From Paracoccaceae bacterium (GTDB lineage: Bacteria > Pseudomonadota > Alphaproteobacteria > Rhodobacterales > Rhodobacteraceae): a stretch of 64,000 nt of DNA. Where the stretch lies: contig JAJEBQ010000028.1 of the NCBI GenBank assembly GCA_022822495.1, positions 1-64,000 of the forward strand, in the 5' to 3' direction. The notes below the pieces were generated by a model that saw only the letters and a list, made by a program, of their open reading frames with translations, made no database searches and was not told where the DNA came from. Shown one piece after another: positions 36,489 to 45,518 of the stretch; the stretch's first letter is position 1, and every line of letters begins with the position of its first letter. Position numbers and translations under genes: made by a program.

Positions 36489-37729
36489 TATTTCGGTGTA
36501 ATCCTATTTGCATGGAGTTCAAATTTATCATGGAGGGCCTGTACGGCCAGTTCCATGTATTTTCTGTCTACCAGGACTGAAATCTTAATTTCAGATGTTG
36601 AAATGACTTTGATATTAATTCCCTCATTGGCCAGGATCGCAAACATTTTGGCGGCCACCCCTGATTGCGATCGCATACCAATACCAACGACCGAGACTTT
36701 GCAAACCTCCAGATCAAGGACGATATCCTTAAAATTAGCCAGGTTGTCTTTTTTGGCATCCAACAGTGATTTCTTGGCTATGGGTGCATGCTCAATGGGG
36801 CAGGAAAAGGTAATATCTGTGCGCCCACTTTCCGAGATATTCTGAACAATCATATCAACATTTATACCCTTGTCAGAGAGGGCACCAAATATTGTTGCAG
36901 CAACACCAGGTCGATCGGCAACTGAAATTATTGAAATTTTTGCCTCATCACGGGAATGGGCAATTCCTGAAATCGTTCTATTTTCCATCTTCTCATCCTC
37001 ATTACAGACCAGGGTGCCAGGTTTCCTGGAAAAACTTGAGCGAACATAAACCGGCACCTGATGGGCCATAGCCATTTGAACTGATCTGGTTTGCAAGACC
37101 TTGGCTCCCAGGGAGGCCAGTTCAAGCATCTCATCATAGGCTATCCGATTAAGCTTCCGTGCTTTAAAGACTATTCTTGGATCGGCTGTATATATACCAT
37201 CAACATCAGTAAATATATCACATCTTTCGCAATCGAATTTGGCGGCAAAGGCAACTGCTGTCAGATCAGACCCTCCTCGCCCTAAGGTGGTCGTTCTATT
37301 TTCCTGACTAATTCCCTGAAAACCAGCGACAACCGCGACCTTTAATCCCTCTTGAAACTTGGCATTCAGGTTGTCTGTTGCAATATCCATAATTTGCGCG
37401 GAACTATGTGAAGATGTGGTTGTAATTGGGACCTGCCACCCTTGCCAACTTCGAGCTGGTATTCGCATATCCTGTAGGATCAAGGCAAGAATACCGGCGG
37501 TTACGTTTTCACCAGATGAAACAACGGCATCATACTCTCTGGCATCAAAATAGGGCGACACGGAATTGACTGTTTCAACCAATTTGTTGGTTTCACCTGC
37601 CATGGCCGAAACGATCACAATAACTTCATTTCCCCTATCCACTTCTTCCTTGACATAGGAAGCAGCCACACGCATGCGTTCCAGGTTGGCAACAGAAGTT
37701 CCACCGAATTTCATGATAATTTTGGTCAC
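36488..37729 (-). CDS. lysC: Aspartate kinase
   Basis: Aspartokinase makes the first step of lysine, methionine and threonine synthesis. The chain opens IIMKFGGTSVAN and shows VVSAMAGETNKL, GRGGSDLTAVAFA and the FTDVDGIYTADPR segment, then two ACT domains (ISVADRPGVAATIFGAL and VGIGMRSQSGVAAKMFAIL). A GTG at 37729 or an ATG at 37714 is the likely start; a TTG at 37747 is also in frame. Together with thrC upstream it serves the same amino-acid family. Confidence 0.94.
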   Translation of the reverse strand: MTKIIMKFGGTSVANLERMRVAASYVKEEVDRGNEVIVIVSAMAGETNKLVETVNSVSPYFDAREYDAVVSSGENVTAGILALILQDMRIPARSWQGWQVPITTTSSHSSAQIMDIATDNLNAKFQEGLKVAVVAGFQGISQENRTTTLGRGGSDLTAVAFAAKFDCERCDIFTDVDGIYTADPRIVFKARKLNRIAYDEMLELASLGAKVLQTRSVQMAMAHQVPVYVRSSFSRKPGTLVCNEDEKMENRTISGIAHSRDEAKISIISVADRPGVAATIFGALSDKGINVDMIVQNISESGRTDITFSCPIEHAPIAKKSLLDAKKDNLANFKDIVLDLEVCKVSVVGIGMRSQSGVAAKMFAILANEGINIKVISTSEIKISVLVDRKYMELAVQALHDKFELHANRITPK

Positions 37730-37904
37730 GACAGTTCTCTTGACCAATTATCCACTTTTACGTACATCTAGCATCCTGAATATTTCCTAACAATAGCAAT
37801 ACATTTTCTGGAATAAATCTGATTTAACCTTTTGTAAAAGTCTGGTGAAATTAAGAGTAATTTTTCCGAACTCACAACCCGTTCAGAAAAAGGTGAAAGA
37901 AACT

Positions 37905-38360
37905 TCAGTTGGTATCTGAAATCAGTGGCCAAGGTAATGGTGTTACAGGGATACCTTCGTCCAGAAGTTCTTTTGCCTCCTTAAGGGAAGCCTCGCCATG
38001 AATTGACTTTTTCTTGGTATCGCTATGGTACATCATTCGGGCCTGTTCGGCGAATTTCTTCCCAACATACTCTGAATTCTTTTCGATTTCCTTTTTTAGG
38101 GTCATGAGTTTTTCTTCAAACTTTGACTGTGGTTTTTGCAGATCAATACTTTCTTTTTGCGCCACAGCTGTGGTTTCTTTTTCAACAGGTTTGTCCTTGG
38201 CCACAATATTAGGTGCCATGATGTTCTTATTCACATGATTGGAGTTGCATATAGGACATGTGAGCAACTTCTTGGAAACCAATGTCTCATAAGCCTGGTT
38301 GGATTCAAACCAGCTGTCAAAAATGTGGTTTCTATCACAGGACAGAGAAAACTTGATCAT
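37905..38360 (-). CDS. DUF1178 family protein
   Basis: This 151-residue protein opens IKFSLSCDRNHIFDSWFESNQAYE, has a CPIC zinc-like pair (TCPICNS at about 35-41), and ends EASLKEAKELLDEGIPVTPLPWPL, all characteristic of the DUF1178 family found in Alpha- and Betaproteobacteria. Function is unknown. Confidence 0.92.
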   Translation of the reverse strand: MIKFSLSCDRNHIFDSWFESNQAYETLVSKKLLTCPICNSNHVNKNIMAPNIVAKDKPVEKETTAVAQKESIDLQKPQSKFEEKLMTLKKEIEKNSEYVGKKFAEQARMMYHSDTKKKSIHGEASLKEAKELLDEGIPVTPLPWPLISDTN

Positions 38361-38718
38361 TTAACCTCACCAAAACAATTCAGACCCGAATTAGGAATAC
38401 TATCTTTTGTCAATATCGACTTAAGTTCTAGTTTATTCATCATTTCTGGAATATAGCAAAGAGATAGTTTCAAAAAGCCCATTTTTCAATCCATGCAACA
38501 TCATGGGTTTGTTGGTATATATATCAAATAGAGTTTGGAAATTGAGTTTAACAGAAATTTTTCAAACAAGTATTTATTATCAGTATAACAAATTGTTCTA
38601 GGAGTTGCACTAAGTTAATTCGAATCTAAGGGTGGATTCTTAATTTGTGAAAATAGAGGTTCCATTTCCCATTTTCTTTCCTGAGACTTTCTAAGCAATT
38701 CGGCTTGTTTCTCCAAGG
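38361..38718. other. AT-rich gap between DUF1178 gene and transposase scrap
   Basis: No gene is supported. The first part should hold the promoter for the DUF1178 gene. The final 50 bp before the transposase can be read on the minus strand as a short charged peptide (LEKQAELLRKSQERKWE) with no start codon, possibly the end of a lost gene. Confidence 0.5.
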
Positions 38719-39432
38719 GTGTCATTAAATAACTGTGAACGCAAGGCCATGAAACGCTTGATCACATCCTTCCGTGAGGATCATCCCCATCTCAAGACTA
38801 TGGTCCTAGCTGACGGTCTCTCGTCCCATGCCCCGACCATCACTCAGTTGAAGAGTCCCGATCTTCGCTTTATCCTGGGTGCCAAATCCGGTGATCACAA
38901 AGTCCTCTTCGACGGGGTTGCAACCAGTACCCAAACCTCTTCCCTCACCCGCAAGAAACGGGAAAAGAACAAGACCATCACCCATCACTTCACCGGGATG
39001 AACGCGGTTCCCCTCAATGCGAGAGCCATGGACCTTGAGGTGACTGTTCTCCACGATACCGAGATCTCTCCTGACGGTCGGAAACGACGATGGTCATGGG
39101 TGAGTGATCTTACGCTTGACAAAAACAATGTGATGGCCGTGATGCGGGCCGGCAGAACGCGCTGGCGCATCGAGAATGAAACCTTCCAGACCCTGAAGAC
39201 AGCTGGCTCCAACTTTGAACACAATTATGGACATGGTGACACACATCTCGCCAATGTGTTTTCGTCTCTTGGCATGTTGGCTTTTCTGATTGATCAGATG
39301 ACCGAGCACTGCTGTGGCATGTTCCGGCAAGCTTTCCAAAAACAGATCCGCAAAAAATATCTCTGGGCCGCGATGGTCGCGCTGTTCCGTACTCTAACCA
39401 TGAACAGTTGGGATGTCTTCTATCGATTGTGA
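38719..39432 (+). pseudogene. DDE transposase, C-terminal fragment
   Basis: The 237-residue frame is the C-terminal part of an IS4-like DDE transposase: MVLADGLSSHAPTI (second Asp region), RRWSWVSDLTLDKNN, and RTRWRIENETFQTLKTAGSNFEHNYGHGDTHL with the catalytic glutamate in IENE. The N-terminal part with the first aspartate is missing and no inverted-repeat end is visible at 38.7 kb, so it is a truncated remnant. It is distinctly more GC-rich than its surroundings. About 200 bp of IS tail probably follow to near 39,640. Confidence 0.8.
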
Positions 39433-39745
39433 TCGCAACCGTTGAAGGCGATTGAGTGTGAAACCTTGCTTGAAGAACCTTAACACCAAGCCATGTAACC
39501 GATTGTGTTACGGTTGGTCTTCAGGGTTAGACACACAAGCCAAAAAAGAAAAGGCGGGAGAAAACGTTCCGTGGAGTGTGTCACTTTGTTTGAGGTCATT
39601 GACAATTGGTGATCATCTGCAAAAAGACAATATTTAACGGGAATTACTGAATCACCCTCTTTAATTTATCATTTTTGGGACTATGCAATTTTTGGATAGC
39701 TGATAATTTTCAAGCGTACAAAAATAAATCCTTAGTCGCTTCGAA
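39433..39745. other. Gap after the transposase scrap
   Basis: No gene is supported. The first 200 bp share the higher GC of the transposase fragment and are probably its 3' flank; the rest is AT-rich. Confidence 0.5.
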
Positions 39746-40033
39746 TTAATGAGCTGGTTGATTACCGTGAACAGATTTATTCTTCGGAATAATTTTCACT
39801 TTAAAATCAAGTTCCTCTAATATCATTGATAGGGCACTCAAGGCCAAAGGCTCTGACGGAATAATGCTAGATTCATTTGAAGATTGGTTCATTCCACGAG
39901 CCCGCTTTATAGTATTTAGGGTATGGGCAATATATTTTTGATCACCCGATTCAAGTGCTTCAGAAACCAGTTCTGCCTGAATCTCTGGAGACTGCAGATA
40001 TTCAGCTGGATCAAAAGGTTTGGTTTTCATCAT
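39746..40033 (-). CDS. HI1420-like antitoxin of the RelE pair
   Basis: This 95-residue protein contains TKPFDPAEYLQSPEIQAELVSEALESGDQKYIAHTLNTIKRARGM, the standard opening of the HI1420/HigA-like addiction module antidote family. The helix-turn-helix part after it is unusual: the normal segment (MSQIAKETGLSRESLYK-type) is replaced by NQSSNESSIIPSEPLALSALSMILEELDFKVKI, so the DNA-binding helix may be degraded. Its start overlaps the toxin gene end by about 20 bp. Confidence 0.75.
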   Translation of the reverse strand: MMKTKPFDPAEYLQSPEIQAELVSEALESGDQKYIAHTLNTIKRARGMNQSSNESSIIPSEPLALSALSMILEELDFKVKIIPKNKSVHGNQPAH

Positions 40034-40316
40034 TTATCTCCTTTTCCAATTTTATTGCTTTTTTAATATCTCTCTCCTGATCATCTTTCTTGCCACCCCA
40101 CAACAACACAGCAGTAGATCCTTTGTCTCTTATGGTATAGTATACCCTATATCCTGGGCTTTGTGCAATCTTAAATTCGTACACATTATCCCTTAGATAC
40201 TTGTTATCCCCCAAACCTGCTGAAGCTTTATCAAGCCTCTTTGCTATTTGTTCTTTAGCTTGGTTATTCAATTTAGAAAACGACTTCTCAAATATACTAG
40301 TCTGACGTAGGTCCAT
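40011..40316 (-). CDS. RelE/HI1419-type toxin
   Basis: A 101-residue protein of the phage-derived/RelE addiction module killer family: KLNNQAKEQIAKRLDKASAGLGDNKYLRDNVYEFKIAQSPGYRVYYTIRD, then VLLWGGKKDDQERDIKKAIKL, the diagnostic GGxKxxQxxDIxxA tail. The ATG at 40316 (MDLRQTS) is the likely start. A longer frame from 40385 would add 23 residues, but the first 15 are encoded by the right end of an IS5-type remnant. It pairs with the downstream antitoxin. Confidence 0.85.
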   Translation of the reverse strand: MDLRQTSIFEKSFSKLNNQAKEQIAKRLDKASAGLGDNKYLRDNVYEFKIAQSPGYRVYYTIRDKGSTAVLLWGGKKDDQERDIKKAIKLEKEINDENQTF

Positions 40317-40340
40317 ATTAATTTCAAATATAACACTTAA

Positions 40341-40505
40341 GGGAACCTCTTTTTTTACTATTGCCTGAGAGTCCCTGATTTTCAAAAGTCACTTTTCTAA
40401 ATTTTCTATCCCTGTGACATATAGTTTTTTGCTCAATTCATCCTTTTATCGCACCAGGACACATGAAAATCAGGGAATACGAAACGATGGTAAAAAGAGG
40501 TGCCC
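40341..40505. repeat. Palindromic remnant made of two IS5-type right ends
   Basis: Both ends of this 165-bp segment match the right end of the IS at 1555-3064. The left end reads GGGAACCTCTTTTTTTACTA inward to CCCTGATTTTCA, and the right end runs from TGAAAATCAGGGA to AAAAAGAGGTGCCC. The arms are about 42 bp and imperfect, making a MITE-like structure. One base in the left arm (GGGAACC for GGGCACC) has changed. No matching target duplication is seen (TAA against TGA), so it looks like a deletion or recombination product. Confidence 0.7.
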
Positions 40506-40811
40506 TGAAGTCAATCATGCATAGAAATAGAAATGGGGTTGTTGCACCAGATGTTGGTGAAACTGCATCGGTTATTCGTTAATTGGATTGGTATAAGTTA
40601 TATGTGAATTCATTATGTGCTTCTGAATTTCAAAACGGGCATTCAACGACAACAAAATTGTTTACTCCAAACCTATAATGTACGGATCCAATTAAAAATG
40701 TGGAAATATAAGCAAAAATTATTAAATTATAATATTAAATCATATCTTGTATTGGTATCTGGTTTTTTGTATACCAGATAATCAAGCCATATTTTAAGGA
40801 CAAATAATTCA
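40506..40811. other. Promoter region of the GntR-led cluster
   Basis: No gene is supported. The segment is AT-rich towards the GntR start and contains an inverted repeat at 40753-40778, listed separately. Confidence 0.6.
40753..40778. promoter_or_regulatory. Candidate GntR operator (inverted repeat)
   Basis: Two nested inverted repeats occur here: TGGTAT at 40753-40758 against ATACCA at 40771-40776, and TCTGGT at 40758-40763 against ACCAGA at 40773-40778. Short GTAT/ATAC-type palindromes just upstream of the regulator gene are typical for autoregulated FadR/FCD-type GntR proteins. It is 34 bp before the GntR start. Confidence 0.45.
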
Positions 40812-41498
40812 ATGGAAACATCAATCAATCTGGAGCCTCTCAGACAGACCTTTACCCTCAAGGAAAGGATCTATCAGGTGTTACGAGAAGCAATCCTGGA
40901 GATGGATGTCTATAGTAAAAATACCGATTTGCGCCTGGATGAACGAAAAATAGCCCAGCAGTTGGGAATATCCAGAACCCCCGTACGGGAAGCCTTAGTT
41001 CGGTTGGAGAATGAAAATCTGATAGAGATCAAATCACGCATCGGTGTTTTCGTCAAAAAGAGAAATATTGAAGAGGTCGCAGAATTGGTTGTGGTTTGGG
41101 CCGCAATAGAAAGTATGGCCGCCCGACTGGCATGTGGTAATGTTAACGAAGAGGAAGTCAAGGAACTCGAAATGATTGGGGTTAAGGGATCACCCATGAA
41201 CCAGGATGTATACTCCGAAGCCAATATCATGTTTCATCGCAAAATCCTGCAACTTTCGAAATGCAAGATGCTCAATAAAATAGGTGAAGACATTTTTGCC
41301 CAAATTGAACCAGCTCGAAGGCATGCCATGCGCGACCCGGCACGAACGGAACAGTCGCTTTCAGATCATGCCGAAATCGTCAATGCCATCCAGTCCAACA
41401 AGCCCGAGGTTGCAGCCAACCTTGTCAGGGAACATACCTTGCGACTGGAAAAATATATCAGAAAAACTTGGAAGAATTTAGATACTGAAAAAAATTAG
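40812..41498 (+). CDS. GntR-family (FadR/FCD) transcriptional regulator
   Basis: This 228-residue regulator has an N-terminal winged helix with LDERKIAQQLGISRTPVREALVRLENENLIEI and a C-terminal FCD ligand-binding domain (HRKILQLSKCKMLNKIGEDI and DHAEIVNAIQSNKPEVAANLVREHTLR) with metal-binding histidines. It is 17 bp upstream of the TPP lyase on the same strand, so it most likely controls its own operon in response to the carboxylate or its CoA derivative. Confidence 0.93.
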   Translation: METSINLEPLRQTFTLKERIYQVLREAILEMDVYSKNTDLRLDERKIAQQLGISRTPVREALVRLENENLIEIKSRIGVFVKKRNIEEVAELVVVWAAIESMAARLACGNVNEEEVKELEMIGVKGSPMNQDVYSEANIMFHRKILQLSKCKMLNKIGEDIFAQIEPARRHAMRDPARTEQSLSDHAEIVNAIQSNKPEVAANLVREHTLRLEKYIRKTWKNLDTEKN

Positions 41499-41515
41499 AA
41501 AGTGGAAGTAAATTT

Positions 41516-43249
41516 ATGACAGCAGATTCCAAAACAGCTCATGATACCTTAGCCCAAAAAAGTTCAGATGCCAATATCGTATCTGGCGGGCATTTGGTTG
41601 CCAAAGCCCTTCGAAACGAAGGCGTTGATACCATATTCACCCTATGTGGCGGACATATCATAGACATTTATGATGGCTGTATTGATGAAGGAATAAAAAT
41701 AGTTGATGTGCGTCATGAACAAACGGCTGCTCATGCTGCTGATGGTTATGCACGACAGACAGGTAAATTGGGATGTGTGGTGACCACAGCCGGACCTGGT
41801 TGTACCAATGCTGTAACAGGTGTTGCGACAGCGTTTAGATCAGAAAGTCCTATCTTGCATATTGGAGGGCAATCTTCGCTTACTCAACACAAGATGGGTT
41901 CTTTGCAGGATTTGCCGCATGTTGACATGATGACCCCCATCACCAAGTTCGCATCAGGTGTTTTTTCCACCGAACGTATCGCTGACATGATATCCATGGC
42001 CGCAAGGGAATGCTTCACGGGCGCTTATGGCCCCAGTTACCTGGAAATACCTCGCGATATTCTTGATGCCGAAATTCCCTTGAGTCAAGCCAGAATACCA
42101 GAACCTGGGAGTTGTCGGGCATCGGTAAGGTCAATAGGAGATCCGGCCGAAATAGAAAAGATGGCTGATATTCTGGTTAACGCCGAAAGACCAGCAGTAC
42201 TCTTTGGACAACAGGTCTGGGCTTCCAATTCCCACGAGGAATGTATTGAATTTGTCAATGCTCTTGAAATCCCGGCTTATATGAATGGCGCTGCCAGGGG
42301 TATGATGAAACAAAGTGATCCCCATTGCTTTGATCGTACACGCTCGGATGCCTTTAAAGGTGCGGATGTGATTCTGATCGTCGGAACACCCTTTGATTTT
42401 CGTATGGGATATGGCAAGAGAATAACGGCACCAACTCTCTTACAAATTGATCTTGACTATCGAACAGTAGGCAAGAACAGGGATATTACGATGGGTATAG
42501 CCGGTCATCCCGGAGCCATCTTGTCGGCTGTAGCCGATGCAGCCTCCGGTCGGATGAAAGAGGGAACGAAGCAACAAAGAAAACAATGGCTTGCAAGTCT
42601 CAGAGAAATAGAACAAACCAAGCTGGAAAGATTGATGCCGCTGTTCCTTTCGGATCAAGCCCCAATCCACCCATACAGGCTGGCTTGGGAAATCAATGAG
42701 TTTCTGGATGAGAACACCATCTATATCGGGGATGGTGGTGATGTGGTAACGATATCTGCCCAGGCCGTAAGACCGAGGAATCCTGGCCAATGGATGGATC
42801 CGGGAGCACTCGGGTCACTTGGTGTCGGAACAGGTTTCTCAATGGCCGCCAAACTTGCCCATCCCGATAAAGAGGTGGTTTGCCTTTATGGTGATGGATC
42901 CTTTGGCATGACATCATTCGATATGGAAACCTCTCAAAGATTTGGTGCTCCTTATCTGGCGATCGTAGGAAACAATTCAGCCATGAACCAGATAAGGTAT
43001 GGTCAAATAACAAAATACGGCCAGAACAGGGGCGATGTTGGCAACAAACTTGGTGATGTTCCTTTTGGAAAATTTGGGGAAATGATCGGTGGTTACGGCG
43101 AGGAAGTAAAAGAAGCATCTGAACTCCAGCCGGCATTACAAAGAGCCAGGGAAGCGATCCATAGAACAGGACGGTGTGCCGTCGTAAACGTTTGGATAGA
43201 TCCTAATGAATATGCACCTGGAACCAAAGCACAAACAATGTACAAATAA
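41516..43249 (+). CDS. TPP-dependent lyase, oxalyl-CoA decarboxylase / 2-hydroxyacyl-CoA lyase type
   Basis: This 577-residue enzyme of the acetolactate synthase-like superfamily has the three expected domains. The cofactor-activating glutamate is E68 (VRHEQTAAHAADGYAR), GPGCTNAVTGVATAF follows, and the TPP/metal motif GDGSFGMTSFDMETSQRFG-x-NN is near residue 460. It is followed by a clear formyl-CoA transferase, so an enzyme releasing formyl-CoA is expected: oxalyl-CoA decarboxylase or a 2-hydroxyacyl-CoA lyase. It is noticeably unlike the Oxalobacter decarboxylase outside the cofactor motifs, which makes the lyase option realistic. Acetolactate synthase is unlikely from context. Confidence 0.8.
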   Translation: MTADSKTAHDTLAQKSSDANIVSGGHLVAKALRNEGVDTIFTLCGGHIIDIYDGCIDEGIKIVDVRHEQTAAHAADGYARQTGKLGCVVTTAGPGCTNAVTGVATAFRSESPILHIGGQSSLTQHKMGSLQDLPHVDMMTPITKFASGVFSTERIADMISMAARECFTGAYGPSYLEIPRDILDAEIPLSQARIPEPGSCRASVRSIGDPAEIEKMADILVNAERPAVLFGQQVWASNSHEECIEFVNALEIPAYMNGAARGMMKQSDPHCFDRTRSDAFKGADVILIVGTPFDFRMGYGKRITAPTLLQIDLDYRTVGKNRDITMGIAGHPGAILSAVADAASGRMKEGTKQQRKQWLASLREIEQTKLERLMPLFLSDQAPIHPYRLAWEINEFLDENTIYIGDGGDVVTISAQAVRPRNPGQWMDPGALGSLGVGTGFSMAAKLAHPDKEVVCLYGDGSFGMTSFDMETSQRFGAPYLAIVGNNSAMNQIRYGQITKYGQNRGDVGNKLGDVPFGKFGEMIGGYGEEVKEASELQPALQRAREAIHRTGRCAVVNVWIDPNEYAPGTKAQTMYK

Positions 43250-43291
43250 GAATTCAGAGACAAACTGAATTGTTGGGGGAGAAGAATATAA

Positions 43292-44542
43292 ATGCAAGCA
43301 CTTGAGGGGATTAAGATACTGGATTTCACTCATGTCCAGTCAGGGCCGACCTGCACGCAATTGTTGGCTTGGTTTGGAGCAGATGTCATCAAGGTTGAAA
43401 GGCCTGGAGTTGGTGATGCGACCAGAAAACAATTGGTTGATGTGCCAGGCGCCGACAGTTTGTATTTTACCATGTTGAACCACAATAAGCGTTCAATAAC
43501 ACTCAATACCAAAAATGATGTCGGTAAAGAGGTTCTAACCAGACTCATCAAGGAATGTGATGTATTGGTTGAAAATTTTGCACCAGGTGCCTTGGATCGT
43601 ATGGGATTTGGATGGGATACTATCCAGAAACTTAATCCAAGAATGATAATGGCCTCAGTCAAGGGATTTGGGCCAGGCAAGTTTGAAGATTGCAAGGTTT
43701 ATGAGAATGTTGCCCAATGTGCTGGCGGGTCAGCTTCAACTACTGGCTTCAACGATGATGTTCCGCTGGTAACTGGAGCACAAATTGGTGATTCTGGTAC
43801 AGGTTTGCACTTGGCGCTCGGAATCTGTGTTGCATTGATTCAACGGCAAACTACCGGTAAGGGTCAAAAAATACTTGCCCCCATGCAGGATGGTGTCCTG
43901 AACCTTTGTCGTGTTAAATTACGGGATCAGCAAAGATTGGATAAAGGTCCTCTGGAAGAATATTCCCAATACGGAAAAGGTGTTCCATTTGGCGATTCCA
44001 CACCAAGAGCCGGTAATGACTCTGGTGGCGGGCAACCAGGTAGAATCCTTAAATGCAAGGGATGGGAGAACGATCCCAATGCATACACGTATTTTATAAC
44101 CCAGGCAGCTGTGTGGCAAAAAATTTGTGATCTCATCGGCAAACCTGAATGGAAGGATGATCCAGAATTCGCAACTCCACCAGCCAGACTACCGAAACTG
44201 GATTTGATTTTTGATACCATTGAAAAGTGGACGGTCACTAAATCAAAGTTCGAGGTGATGGACGAATGCAACCCTCTGGACATTCCGGTTGGACCTATAC
44301 TTTCCATGAAAGAGCTTGCTGAGGATGAAGGGTTGCGTAAAACGGGAACAATTGTGGAGGTAGATCATCCTGAAAGAGGTAAATACCTGACTGTTGGATG
44401 TCCTATTAAACTTTCGGACAGTCCTGTCAAAGTAGTTAGATCACCCCTTTTGGGTGAGCACACGAACGAGATCTTATCAGATGTCTTGGGGTATGATAAA
44501 GAAGAGCAGGAACGAATTGTACTATCGGGTGCTGTTGGATAA
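43292..44542 (+). CDS. frc: Formyl-CoA:oxalate CoA-transferase-like enzyme
   Basis: This 416-residue class III CoA-transferase is close to Oxalobacter Frc throughout. It opens [20 protein letters not shown] with the conserved glutamine, carries the catalytic aspartate D167 in [13 protein letters not shown] (Asp169 of Frc), shows [19 protein letters not shown] and keeps the mobile glycine loop (SGGGQPG), then [13 protein letters not shown]. It moves CoA between formyl-CoA and oxalate or a similar acid. It is the second enzyme of the cluster, 42 bp after the TPP lyase. Confidence 0.9.
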   Translation: MQALEGIKILDFTHVQSGPTCTQLLAWFGADVIKVERPGVGDATRKQLVDVPGADSLYFTMLNHNKRSITLNTKNDVGKEVLTRLIKECDVLVENFAPGALDRMGFGWDTIQKLNPRMIMASVKGFGPGKFEDCKVYENVAQCAGGSASTTGFNDDVPLVTGAQIGDSGTGLHLALGICVALIQRQTTGKGQKILAPMQDGVLNLCRVKLRDQQRLDKGPLEEYSQYGKGVPFGDSTPRAGNDSGGGQPGRILKCKGWENDPNAYTYFITQAAVWQKICDLIGKPEWKDDPEFATPPARLPKLDLIFDTIEKWTVTKSKFEVMDECNPLDIPVGPILSMKELAEDEGLRKTGTIVEVDHPERGKYLTVGCPIKLSDSPVKVVRSPLLGEHTNEILSDVLGYDKEEQERIVLSGAVG

Positions 44543-44585
44543 CATTTTAGCAGAATATCAATGTAAATTATATAGGTTTTAGGAT

Positions 44586-45506
44586 ATGAGAATAATTGTA
44601 ATGGGTCAGCAAGCTTTTGGTAAAGCTGCCCTGGAGAAAATTCTTGCGGATGGTGTTGATGAAGTCATTGCCGTCTATTGCGCTCCCGACAAACCCAACC
44701 GGCCCGAAGATCCGCTTAAGGAAGCAGCTCTGGAGAAGGGTATACCTGTCTATCAGCCAGCCAATTACAAAGACTCAGATACCTTGATCCATATGCGTGA
44801 ATTGGACGCGGATCTCATGGTCATGGCATATGTAACCCTGTTTGTACCAGAAGCGGCCAGAGATATCCCGCGCATGGGTTCCATTTGTTTTCATCCCTCA
44901 TTACTTCCCGTGCATCGAGGACCAAGTTCAATCAATTGGCCAATAATCTGGGGATCCAAGAAAACTGGTTTTTCCTGGTTTTATCCAACCGATGGGTTGG
45001 ATGAGGGGGACATACTGCTGCAATGGGAATGTCCAATTGCTCCCGATGATACTTTGGTGGATGTATACTTCAAAAAAATATTTCCAGCCGCAATAGACTC
45101 CATTACAGAAGTGTGTAATCTTTTCCGTAGGGGTGATCCTCCGCGATTTTCACAAGATGAGTCAAAAGCCACCTATGAATCCTGGTGTACCAAAAAAGAT
45201 GCTGAAATAGATTGGCATAAACCAGCAAGAGAAGTGTACAATCTTATTCGGGGGACTAACCCGCAACCCGGTGCATGGACCACGGTGCATGGTGACATTT
45301 TGAAGATTTTTGATTCTGAATGTGTTGCCTCGGCCAAAGGTAAAGTTGGGGAGATTGTTGAGGTCAACTCCGGAGGATTTATTGTAATGGCCGAAGGAGG
45401 GGGCATATTAGTCAAGCGAGTCAAACCTGATGGGGGCGCTAAAACACCAGCAGGGGAGTGGATTCAAAGTAGCAATTTGGGGATCGGTTCCTCATTAGGA
45501 AATTGA
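44586..45506 (+). CDS. Stand-alone formyltransferase / 10-formyl-THF hydrolase-like protein
   Basis: This 306-residue protein has a formyl-transferase domain and a C-terminal OB-like domain, like methionyl-tRNA formyltransferase. The sequence is closer to the hydrolase domain of 10-formyl-THF dehydrogenase (ALDH1L1): HPSLLPVHRGPSSINW at 103-118 and TDGLDEGDILLQWE at 135-148, with H103 and D139 matching the catalytic pair in spacing, then TYESWCTKKDAEIDWHKPA and NLIRGTNPQPGAWT. The aldehyde dehydrogenase part is absent. It sits between frc and fhs, so a formyl transfer between folate and another carrier is likely; the exact reaction is unproven. Confidence 0.82.
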   Translation: MRIIVMGQQAFGKAALEKILADGVDEVIAVYCAPDKPNRPEDPLKEAALEKGIPVYQPANYKDSDTLIHMRELDADLMVMAYVTLFVPEAARDIPRMGSICFHPSLLPVHRGPSSINWPIIWGSKKTGFSWFYPTDGLDEGDILLQWECPIAPDDTLVDVYFKKIFPAAIDSITEVCNLFRRGDPPRFSQDESKATYESWCTKKDAEIDWHKPAREVYNLIRGTNPQPGAWTTVHGDILKIFDSECVASAKGKVGEIVEVNSGGFIVMAEGGGILVKRVKPDGGAKTPAGEWIQSSNLGIGSSLGN

Positions 45507-45518
45507 TAAGGATTATTT

